DNA of 64,000 nucleotides. Origin: an uncultured Duncaniella sp. GTDB taxonomy: Bacteria; Bacteroidota; Bacteroidia; Bacteroidales; Muribaculaceae. Made by a program: the position numbers and the translations under genes. The stretch lies in contig CAJTMH010000003.1 of assembly GCA_910577255.1 (NCBI GenBank), positions 62,001 through 126,000 of the forward strand, in the 5' to 3' direction. Shown here in pieces: positions 27,965-35,755 of the stretch; within the stretch, counting starts at the first letter, position 1; every line of letters starts with the position of its first letter. Under the pieces are notes generated by a model. It was not told the origin of the DNA and did not search any database. It saw nothing but the letters and a program-made list of their open reading frames with translations.

Positions 27965-28945
27965 GTGATTACAAAGGTTTCTTCCCACTCCCCGGTGCCG
28001 GTGGGGCGGTTCGCGCCGTCGCCATCAGGACGCATGCATCTCGGCAATATCTTTACGGCGCTTATTTCATGGCTCTCGGTCCGCCATGCCGGCGGTAAAT
28101 GGGTGCTACGTATCGAGGATCTTGACCCGCAACGGTCAAAGATGGAATTCGCCAAGATGATAGAGGATGATTTGCAGTGGCTCGGTCTGGTATGGGATGA
28201 GGGTGGAACTGATGAAATAGGACCTAATGGCCCTTACAGCCAAAGCCATCGAGGCGAAATCTATGCCGATGCCATTAGGCGTGTGCAGGCCACCGGCTAT
28301 ACGTATGCTTGCACATGTTCGCGCGCTGACATTCTGGCTACGCAGGCACCCCATCAGTCTGACGGCAGGGTAATCTATGGCGGGAAGTGCTGTCCGCCGC
28401 ATTTTCCTGTGAGATGGGATGGCGTGCAATCTTCCTATCCCCATGCCGTAAGGTTGCATGTCCCTGACGAAGAAATTGTGTTTGACGACACTATATATGG
28501 TGTTCAGAGAGTTAATCTTGTGCGGGAATGTGGCGATTTTATATTGCGGAGAGCTGACGGTGCGTGGGCCTATCAATTGGCGGTAGTGGTTGATGACGCA
28601 ATGATGGGGATAACAGAGGTGGTGCGTGGAAACGACCTGCTTCTATCTGCAGCGCAGCAGATTTATCTCTACAGGCTCCTTGGGCTTACTCCTCCCGGTT
28701 TTGCGCATCTGCCGTTGGTTTGTAATGGCGCAGGGCGGCGCTTGTCGAAGCGCGACCAATCGTTGAGCATGGAGCAGCTTCGTGCTCGTTACACTCCCGG
28801 CCAACTACTTGGCCGTCTTGCATATATGGCTAACTTGGTTCCCGAACCATCACCATGCAGCTTATCAGAGTTGGTGTCGCTTTTTAGTTGGGATTGTTTG
28901 CCCAAAGTCGACAAACTCATTGTCGATGCCGATAATTGGAAATGA
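27965..28945 (+). CDS. gluQ: Glutamyl-Q tRNA(Asp) synthetase
   Basis: The 326-residue protein is a GluRS catalytic core without an anticodon-binding domain. It has the HIGH-type motif GRFAPSPSGRMHLGN, the zinc site (CTCSR...YGGKC) and the KMSKS-type motif RLSKRD near residue 270. GluQ enzymes glutamylate the queuosine base in tRNA(Asp). There is no ATG before the conserved start; GTG codons at 27965 and 27998 are the candidates, and the upstream promoter favours 27965. It stands alone between the fructan locus and the mobile region. Confidence 0.88.
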   Translation: MITKVSSHSPVPVGRFAPSPSGRMHLGNIFTALISWLSVRHAGGKWVLRIEDLDPQRSKMEFAKMIEDDLQWLGLVWDEGGTDEIGPNGPYSQSHRGEIYADAIRRVQATGYTYACTCSRADILATQAPHQSDGRVIYGGKCCPPHFPVRWDGVQSSYPHAVRLHVPDEEIVFDDTIYGVQRVNLVRECGDFILRRADGAWAYQLAVVVDDAMMGITEVVRGNDLLLSAAQQIYLYRLLGLTPPGFAHLPLVCNGAGRRLSKRDQSLSMEQLRARYTPGQLLGRLAYMANLVPEPSPCSLSELVSLFSWDCLPKVDKLIVDADNWK

Positions 28946-29073
28946 ATGTGCGATGTGCGGTCTGGAGCTATTGTGTGGTTGCCGTATCATTATCAATCAT
29001 CTTTTGTCATAATAGGATGGGATGATTTTATTATTTTCGCAAGTTGCTGTCGGTGGTGATTTTAAAATATTGA

Positions 29074-29123
29074 ATGAACTGCACTCCAAAAGTTAGACAT
29101 GAAACTTTTGGGGTGCAGTTCAT
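29074..29123. repeat. 50-bp near-perfect palindrome resembling fused IS3-family ends
   Basis: The 21-bp arms 29074-29094 and 29103-29123 (ATGAACTGCACTCCAAAAGTT and its complement with one mismatch) flank an 8-base centre. The sequence TGAACTGCACYCCAAAAGTT resembles terminal inverted repeats of IS3/IS150-group elements. No transposase is present, so it may be an insertion-sequence scar, and it could also act as a terminator for the lipocalin remnant on the - strand. Confidence 0.55.
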
Positions 29124-29138
29124 AATGTTGCAGATCAA

Positions 29139-29485
29139 TTATTTCTTCTGAAGAGTCATGGTGTAGAAACTATTACCTCCCCACTTGCCGTCGCAGTCAT
29201 ACCACGAGTATTTATACGTAGCTTTCTTGTCATTAATGGTGAACGTACCTTCCATATAATCATCTGGTTCGCCTTCTCCTAAAATGAGTTTAAGGGTGTT
29301 ACCGTCCTGTGTCCACTTTGCATAAGTCCAAACCACAGAAGGATTAAACTTAACATTCCCATCTTTCAAGAAGGTGATGGTGCAACCAATCAGTTCAAGC
29401 TCCTCATCATCATCTTCTTCTCCTGTTTCATCATAAATATTAGATAAAATAGTCCAGGATGTTCCGGCAAGTGAGCCGTATAGTT
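29139..29485 (-). pseudogene. Lipocalin-like protein, N-terminally truncated
   Basis: Reading the - strand, the frame gives GSLAGTSWTILSN, then ELIGCTITFLKDGNVKF and a C-terminal beta-rich half ending YTMTLQKK. That is the pattern of small Bacteroidales lipocalin-like proteins. No ATG or signal peptide precedes it: the frame runs into the integrase remnant and closes at 29508-29510. The gene was therefore cut when foreign DNA arrived, or was carried in incomplete. The missing part would be the signal peptide and first strands. Confidence 0.6.
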
Positions 29486-29491
29486 TCCAAT

Positions 29492-30836
29492 ATGAATAAG
29501 GCTCTTTTCAGTGATGAATCTCGGCGATTCGCAGGTGCGACAGTTTATATCATTCTCGCTCCAGATAATAGATACAAGTTTGATGCTGGTAAACCTGTGC
29601 CATTGACAGTGTGCGTCACCCATCAGAGGGTTCGACGATATTTTGCGACAGGTGTTAAGGAATCGTTCATTAAAGAGTATGAAGCATTGTTTTCCAAATC
29701 TAATGCAGCGACTGAAGCTCGTAAAGGCCTCCGAAAGATATTTGATCAAGTATGTGCCAAAGCTCATGAGCTTATTGTGCTCAATCGATTTTCGGTAGGC
29801 AACCTTAAAAGCCATATAGATAGGTCGGAAGGTAAGGTTACGGAAAAGGGAATGAAGGCTGACATTTGCTTATTGGGGTGCTCTCGGAGCATCTAAAGAA
29901 AAGGTAAAGACACGTGCCATGTATTCCTCTGCTCTTGATTGGTTCAAGCTGTTCCGCAAAGATAAGCCAATATCGCTTAGTGCGGTAGATACTGCTATAA
30001 TCACTCGCTTTTCCAAATGGCTTGATGAGCAGAAAGCCCGTAATGGTACGGATCAACCTCTCTCGATACAAGGATGGTAATTCTACGCGCCACTCGTGCC
30101 GTGTCCAATCAGGCACACAAAGATGGACTCTCTACCATTGCTCCAAATTTCAAGGGGCTAATCCATGCCGGCAATAGACGCAGATTGAATGCTTTGACAG
30201 TGGAAGAAGTGTTAAAGCTATGGGAGTATTGGCTCGCTTCGCCTGACAAGCAGTCGAAGTATGTCAGGGCAGTTGGGCGGTGGCTGCTCCTCTATTGTCT
30301 CAATGGCATGAACACTATTGATATAGCTAAACTTGTCTGGACGGAGAAGGCGGCAAGTTCACAGAAATTTCTGCAATTTGTATTCATCCGTTCAAAGATT
30401 GACAGAGCTAACAAGCCGATTGGTAAGCAGCTTGATGAGACGTCGGTTCATATCATTCCTCAATTGCGTCAACTCCTTGACGAATATGCCTCCCCATATA
30501 ATCCCGGAGAACTTGTTTTCCCCGCCATATTTCTGAATGCGGTTACCGATGGACAGAAAGCAATCCGTGTTCACGACTTCAATCGCCGCATATCAAAGAA
30601 ACATAAAGGAGGTATGTGAATCACTCGGTATTCAGTGTGTCACTCCGCAGTATGCTAGAAACTCTTTTATTTCAGCTCTGGCACATCATGGGGTTATGAC
30701 AGCATATATTGACTATGCGGTAGGACACGCCACATCTGAAGTGTCAGCCCTTCTCGCAGGTTATATCTCCAATGTTACCACAGCCATGATGCAGGCTTTT
30801 AATGAAAAAATCTTCATTGTCCCTCCAATTTTATGA
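29492..30836 (+). pseudogene. Tyrosine recombinase (integrase), broken by three frameshifts
   Basis: Four consecutive frame segments together read as one integrase: arm-binding part (IILAPDNRYKFDAGKPVPLT), SAM-like core-binding part (TRAMYSSALDWFKLF), and catalytic part (LTVEEVLKLWEYWLAS to YIDYAVGHATSEVSALLAGYI). Shifts lie near 29870, 30075 and 30605. The usual catalytic Arg position (LRGM in relatives) reads CLNGM, and the H-x-x-R box reads YARNSF, so it would be inactive even without the shifts. It is probably the former integrase of the mobilizable element to its right. Confidence 0.8.
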
Positions 30837-31024
30837 ATGTTGCACCATAAAAAAGTCATGAATACCGGTTTATCGTAGTACGTATGGCTTAAATATGCCT
30901 ATATATCGTAGTTTGATATGCTAAAATTTGCGGTTTTACCGAGGTTTGATTTTTATTAGCCTATCTCGGTGACGAAAATTTCTCTTCCTCTCTACTTCTG
31001 TAGTAGACTTATTAAATAGCAACT

Positions 31025-31843
31025 TCAGACAAGATCTTCAGTATCATTGAAATCTTCGTAGAAATCCTCTCTGGCTTTGAGGAGCGACTCGATGTCCGCG
31101 CACAAGAATGTGCAGTTGAAGTCATAGATTGGCTGAAGCGCAGACAATGCCATCTCTTCACGGAGCCCCATCATATTCTTATAATGATTCACCAAATGGC
31201 GATCGGAAGTGGAGTCGGCCGCAAAAAGATATAAGAATTCACAACCAGTGAGACTTCTTATCTTTTCAACAATACCAACAATAACATGCCAGAACATAGT
31301 GGATCCTATTCTGTTTCTTTCTGAGAACCCATACGTCTGCCATTTCTTCCGGAAAGCTTCATTGACACAAAAGTGGGTCAATTCTATAGAAGGAAAAGAT
31401 TTGGCGACCTGCTTATTGGAAGGCATTGAGTCAAATTTACCCAATAATCGTTCGATGTCTTCCTTAGCTTCCTTAAGTTTCGTCTTGATTTCTTCTATAT
31501 ACTCCCTGACCTGAGCCTGATCGCTTCTTTGTTCAAGTTCCATAAGTTTTATTTTATGGTTCTTGAATTTTTCAAATTTCTTCAGTTCCTCAAACTCTGA
31601 GTAAAGAAGCCCACACTTGATTGAAAAATAACAGAGAATTTCGCCCTCTTCATTCCGAACTACATAGCATGCACACCTGCTCTCAGCATCGTCATCAAAT
31701 GCATCTCCTACAAGATAGTCAACCAAGTTTTCATTCTTGCAGTTCTCAAAGGCACTGACTTCCCTGAGCAATGAATCGTCTTCTTTCAATCGCGTGACGC
31801 TAAATGAATTCAGGATGGCTAATTGGTCTTTTGTGATTTTCAT
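31025..31843 (-). CDS. GNAT-like acetyltransferase with coiled-coil insertion, candidate toxin
   Basis: Starting at the ATG at 31843 (which overlaps the upstream stop as ATGA) gives 272 residues. GNAT-fold features are the strand NEEGEILCYFSIKCG near 70, the degenerate acetyl-CoA loop ERNRIGSTMFWHVIVG near 190, and the C-terminal FLYLFAADSTSDRHLVNHY near 220. Between the strands lies a charged helical insertion of about 60 residues (roughly 80-140). It is co-transcribed with, and translationally coupled to, a Panacea-domain protein. Such proteins neutralise varied toxins, so a toxin role is inferred from context only. Confidence 0.55.
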   Translation of the reverse strand: MKITKDQLAILNSFSVTRLKEDDSLLREVSAFENCKNENLVDYLVGDAFDDDAESRCACYVVRNEEGEILCYFSIKCGLLYSEFEELKKFEKFKNHKIKLMELEQRSDQAQVREYIEEIKTKLKEAKEDIERLLGKFDSMPSNKQVAKSFPSIELTHFCVNEAFRKKWQTYGFSERNRIGSTMFWHVIVGIVEKIRSLTGCEFLYLFAADSTSDRHLVNHYKNMMGLREEMALSALQPIYDFNCTFLCADIESLLKAREDFYEDFNDTEDLV

Positions 31844-32283
31844 TTGGGACACATGAATCTTCTGTACTTGATGACTCTGGCATCATACTCTATGTCAGAA
31901 GTTTCAATTTCCACAGGGTATAAACCAATCTCTTTATCTTTGGCCTTTTGCCAACAAGTCTCGCCATGAGAAATATTGCTCAATGTCCAAGCCCCCATAC
32001 CTGCATATCTCCTTAATGTGTCTTCAAGAACAGGAATATATTCTGAGTCTACTGATAACGATTGAACCTGACGGTCCCAGTCTGCTTTTCTTAAACAGCG
32101 CATAACGGGTCCGTATTTCCATGCTTCAAATTTGTCAAGAAACATGGGTTTCCCTAATAGGACAAAACTTTCCCTCTGGGTGAAATAAAGCAATTTATGG
32201 AGCTTCATTTCATCCATTGTACTACCTGATTCTTGCTCATATCGCTGAATCAGATACTTAGCTGCTGTCCTAACATCAATCAT
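31840..32283 (-). CDS. Panacea-domain (DUF4065, SocA-like) putative antitoxin
   Basis: The 147-residue protein has the Panacea pattern: VRTAAKYLIQRYEQESG, MDEMKLHKLLYFTQRE near residue 25, and FEAWKYGPVMRCL near 50. Panacea proteins serve as antitoxins for many unrelated toxins. It is the first gene of a two-gene unit with its own promoter, 29 bases upstream, which is the usual antitoxin-first order. The stop overlaps the partner start by 4 bases. Confidence 0.8.
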   Translation of the reverse strand: MIDVRTAAKYLIQRYEQESGSTMDEMKLHKLLYFTQRESFVLLGKPMFLDKFEAWKYGPVMRCLRKADWDRQVQSLSVDSEYIPVLEDTLRRYAGMGAWTLSNISHGETCWQKAKDKEIGLYPVEIETSDIEYDARVIKYRRFMCPK

Positions 32284-32312
32284 TTTGTAAAATGGGTTCT
32301 GATATTAATTTG

Positions 32313-32320
32313 CAAAGATA
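32313..32320 (-). promoter_or_regulatory. -7 element for the Panacea/GNAT pair
   Basis: On the - strand the sequence reads TATCTTTG, 29 bases upstream of the antitoxin start codon. Confidence 0.55.
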
Positions 32321-32521
32321 CAATAAATTTCTAAGACATCCGTATCTTCGACTCAATGTTTTAACATTTTTTACAACTCACGGCATCCTCCTTTGCCTAC
32401 TCTCTTGTCAAAAGGAAATAATTCTTTTCTTCCCTCTGGTTGCCTCCTATATCAAGATATCGGTTCTAAATTCACTTTGGTTTAGAGCCGTATATATAGG
32501 GTACGATGATAAAGTAAAGTG

Positions 32522-33522
32522 TTAGCCAAGGATTTCTTTCAGGGCTCCTGCAAACTCCTTGTTCTTTTTGCTTGGCAGGTCGATTATGGGTTCACGATAT
32601 TTTGAACGGTAGTAATCCTGTTCAATACCACAAAACCGGAGCATAACTCTGATCCATTCACTTCGTTTTTCCTTTTCAATCTTTTTCACTTAGCTGATTG
32701 ATAAGATAGCAAACCCTTATCTTCTCATTCTTGCAAACCTCCAAAGACTTGGAGGTTTGATGTAGATTAAGGGCATGGAAAAAAGTCTATTGGTGACATC
32801 TCAACAAACTGCCGTCCATTGCAAAGCTCATGGACGGATGCTACAAGCGACATGGATAAAAACGAATCAGTCCGTTCGGACTGTTCTTCTTCTTTTTCTA
32901 AAGGCTTATTATAATATTTTTCTACGACAGGGAGAAGAGCATGACATTTCAGATATATGAGTTTGAATATATCCTCGGGTATACTTCTTCTTTCATCTTC
33001 AAGATTTTTCTTTTTAGAATATAAGTTGTTAAGCAGAGTTTTCTCTTTTTCGTATTCATCTTTTAGCTTGTTAACTCTACGTTCTAATACGGCTACCTCT
33101 TCTTTTGACATACCATTGAATGGGGTCATTTCGTAAGAATTGGAGGCTTCTTTAAGTTCTTCCCAAGCCTCTTGAGTCTTTTCCTGCTGACTCCTTATAT
33201 CATGTTCCACAAATGACAGCGGCTGATGCCAAAGCCATCTTAAATCCTTCACATCATAGTATCTATTATTTTCTTTATACAACGTCGCTATCCGGTTCAA
33301 ATCGGAATATAGACTTTTGAGAATCATATCCATTCGTTCTGTCGATGCTTTCAAAACGAGGTCTAAAATTCCAGCTTCTATATTTTGAACTGAAGGGAAA
33401 GAATTATAGAAAGTAACCAGAGAAAGTGTTTCATCACAACCTATGGTTTCCCCTGATAATATTCTGGAATATATCGTGCAAATTGCACTTAGATTAGGTA
33501 TGAATTTTGAAATGTCTGTCAT
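32522..33522 (-). pseudogene. Unrecognised coiled-coil protein, two homopolymer frameshifts near the 3' end
   Basis: The ATG at 33522 opens a frame of 250 residues with a strongly helical, charged middle (KLKDEYEKEKTLLNNL). It stops at 32767 just after a six-T run. Shifting frame there continues through QTSKSLEVCKNEKIRVCYL and LINQLSEK; at a five-A run near 32693 a second shift leads into EKEKRSEWIRVMLRFCGIEQ, ending LKEILG at 32522. Each break is repaired by removing one base from the run, so the original protein had about 330 residues. I do not recognise the family. The breaks could be decay, slippage or read errors. Confidence 0.55.
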
Positions 33523-33599
33523 AATCAATGTCACAGTTATATATAATTATAACGAAGCTGCCTCAGATAAAGTGCTTTGTCGCCATCATAAATCGGGTC

Positions 33600-33860
33600 G
33601 AGGGGTTTCCCTTTGCAATGGTGTTTTAGACGGCATTAAGCATGGCAAATGTCCGACAAAAACCCATCTTGCAGAATCTTTCGAAACTTTGCATGATGCC
33701 ATTACCTGATGTAGAACTTGTAAAAAAGAAAATCGCCGTGTTGACAGATCATGTGAAAACTGATGGAAGAGAGTATGATTTTAAAATGCATATCTGGTTA
33801 TCTTAAACGGATAAGGCTGGTAATCAAATAATAATTGTCCCATTCGGAGTAAAATGCTGA
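33600..33860 (+). pseudogene. Fragmentary coding remnant
   Basis: Between 33535 and 33959 there is no intact gene. On the + strand one frame reads THLAESFETLHDAIT and stops at 33707-33709. The neighbouring frame continues LPDVELVKKKIAVL and FKMHIWLS, meets a TAA, and then runs TDKAGNQIIIVPFGVKC to a TGA at 33858. The composition looks coding, so this is probably a gene broken by one frameshift and one stop. Family unknown. Confidence 0.4.
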
Positions 33861-33869
33861 TAAAGAAGA

Positions 33870-33908
33870 CAAGCCCCGGAGTCCACATAAAGGGACTACC
33901 GAGGCTTG
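33870..33908 (-). terminator. Stem-loop downstream of the secreted-protein gene
   Basis: An imperfect inverted repeat (CAAGCCCCGG...CCGAGGCTTG with inner GTCC/GGAC) lies 52 bases beyond the stop of the - strand gene at 33960 and probably terminates it. The T-tract is weak. Confidence 0.45.
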
Positions 33909-33959
33909 ACAAGTGGTTAAGTGAAAGAAGTCTTTTGTAAAGATATTCATTCTATATGC

Positions 33960-35138
33960 TTAAGGATTAACGAGCCATTCAGGATGGTTCTTTACATATT
34001 CTAAATCAAAGACAAATATATATTCGTTAATAACATCTTTAATTTGGATTGGAAGCATAAGTGTAAGCTTTTTATCTGTAAGTTCGGGCTTCGAAGGGAA
34101 CATAGAGCCATTTCTCCACTCTTTTGCGTATTCACTATAATATACTTTATCAGTGGGTGCTGCTAAATCGTCCAAAGACGACCCCTTTATAATGGTTGAA
34201 GCGGGTTGTGATTCATTGCGAGCTGAATATTTTATACCTTTATGCATAACCTTATTAGAACTTCCCTCTACGTCAACTATTACAGCTTCATCCCATATTA
34301 TTTTAAGAGTGTTGTCCGAAACGTTTTTTAATTCAAAACTAAATTGAGACGGAGTCGCAAATATTATTATTGAAATTACATTGTCTTCATAAAGGAATTT
34401 AGAAATTCCGTTGTCCTGAGAAGATAAACTTTTTCCCCCATATCTAATTTCAGGATTAGAGGGTTTTTCGACGGATGAAAGTTTGGCAATATATCTGCCT
34501 GACTTCGCTTCTGTAAAAATACTTCTTACTTTCGAAGACATATCTTCATAAGGAACAACCGTCTCCGTGTTAGTTGCTTCATTAAGTAACTTAACTGAAA
34601 CTATGGGATACTTTTTCCATCCTTCCGAAGGAGTAAGCATCATATCTGTTACTTTAACTGAGAAATTCAATTCAGGATCGGAGAATACCTTACCAATGGT
34701 CTCTTCTCTGGCCTTATTGAACTTATTCACAAGAAATAGAGGCACTTGATAGGTAGAAGTATTGCACCAAGTGTAGTTCCCGTAACTATAATACTCGTAC
34801 TGATTTTTAAATTGGAATTTAACTTTCTTTTTGGGATTCGTGGTGTCAACGAGTTCCAGCTTAATAGTTTCATTATTTCCTGATACTTTGGATATAATAT
34901 ACGGATGCATAAATTCACCCTTACAATTTTTGATGAATCGTTCATCATCATACGAGGGTGACTCTAAGCTACAAGGAACATATTCTACTACTTGTCCTTG
35001 ATATTTACTTTGATACTCTTCCATAGTGCGAAGATGTTCCAAACCGAATTCACCGAAATGGGCTTCAGGATGGTCGCCTGCCATTGCGGTAGTAAACCCC
35101 GCAATAAGGCAGATAATAATAGATAGAACTTGTTTCAT
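33960..35138 (-). CDS. Exported protein of unknown function
   Basis: The protein is 392 residues with a clear signal peptide (VLSIIICLIAGFTTAMAGD). The mature part is rich in Lys, Ser and beta-type segments. Recognisable stretches are only descriptive: YEYYSYGNYTWCNTSTYQVP near 130 and SQFSFELKNVSDNTLKIIWDEAVIVDVEGS near 265. The latter resembles the beta-sandwich of proteins that define surface or periplasmic binding folds, but I cannot assign a family. It is a single gene within element 1, reading the same way as the relaxase. Confidence 0.7.
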   Translation of the reverse strand: MKQVLSIIICLIAGFTTAMAGDHPEAHFGEFGLEHLRTMEEYQSKYQGQVVEYVPCSLESPSYDDERFIKNCKGEFMHPYIISKVSGNNETIKLELVDTTNPKKKVKFQFKNQYEYYSYGNYTWCNTSTYQVPLFLVNKFNKAREETIGKVFSDPELNFSVKVTDMMLTPSEGWKKYPIVSVKLLNEATNTETVVPYEDMSSKVRSIFTEAKSGRYIAKLSSVEKPSNPEIRYGGKSLSSQDNGISKFLYEDNVISIIIFATPSQFSFELKNVSDNTLKIIWDEAVIVDVEGSSNKVMHKGIKYSARNESQPASTIIKGSSLDDLAAPTDKVYYSEYAKEWRNGSMFPSKPELTDKKLTLMLPIQIKDVINEYIFVFDLEYVKNHPEWLVNP

Positions 35139-35209
35139 ATGCTGTATTTTAGAATTTTCACTATTTCAATTAACTGTAACAAGAAAACGTGAGCCAACTA
35201 TGCACGTCT

Positions 35210-35327
35210 AAACTGATGGTCGTAGGAAACCTTTGATGCAGATGTAACAATAGCGACCCACGCTATACGCGTGAGAACCACTATGCTATCTCTTGCATCT
35301 TTTGAAAATTTCCTACGTTTTCAGTTT
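35210..35327. other. 118-bp nested imperfect palindrome, structured RNA or DNA
   Basis: Five arm pairs nest inside each other: AAACTGA/TCAGTTT (35210, 35321), CGTAGGAAA/TTTCCTACG (35221, 35309), GATGCA/TGCATC (35235, 35294), ATAGC/GCTAT and CACGC/GCGTG around a TATAC centre. It occupies most of the 340-base gap between the genes at 35138 and 35479. No gene is seen in that gap. It could be a small RNA, a leader or a recombination site. Confidence 0.55.
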
Positions 35328-35478
35328 ACAAGATTAGCATAACGCTTCTTATTTTTCCAAAATGTCTTGGAACGGCAGATCCATTCCGAATGCAAAGTTA
35401 ATCAAAAAATGTGATACTTTGAGATTATTTATGATAAAATCTCCTCATAACCAGTACTCAAGACGCTATTTTGGACAA

Positions 35479-35682
35479 TCATAGGGTATACATGTTGTTC
35501 TTGTCGTCAATAAGACAGATTCGAAGAGTCTTGTGCCTTGATGTATATAGCCCAAACTCTATTTTGATAAATTCCTCTTTATCCATATGGCAATAATACA
35601 GGGCAACGCGCATTGCATCGATATCGTTCTCTGCATAGAACTTCCATTTACCCATATTGGTATAACATACGTACTCTTGCAT
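35479..35682 (-). CDS. Small unrecognised protein of the mobilizable element
   Basis: A 67-residue protein (start MQEYVCYTNMGKWKFYAEND). It is Tyr- and Met-rich with alternating charged and aromatic residues, no signal peptide and no membrane helix. It lies 73 bases downstream of the relaxase stop in the same orientation. The composition and the conserved-looking fold pattern suggest a real gene, but there is no family match I can name. Confidence 0.5.
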   Translation of the reverse strand: MQEYVCYTNMGKWKFYAENDIDAMRVALYYCHMDKEEFIKIEFGLYTSRHKTLRICLIDDKNNMYTL

Positions 35683-35755
35683 TACCTTTGATTTTTTAAG
35701 TTTAGTTTAATATGAATTAAAGTCTGAACCCTCGGTTCTGTGTCCGGTTCACTTC

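Noticed and set aside
29050..29061. GGTGGTGATT, similar to the element 2 arm repeats.
   Set aside because: A single copy without its 11-bp partner or a core repeat; most likely chance.
29459..29491. Earlier ATG in the integrase frame.
   Set aside because: These codons overlap the lipocalin remnant on the other strand and do not resemble an integrase N-terminus; 29492 is used.
32775..32960. Short + strand frames across the coiled-coil gene and the 33443-33599 stretch.
   Set aside because: Shadows of the - strand gene; only the part after 33600 has independent coding character.
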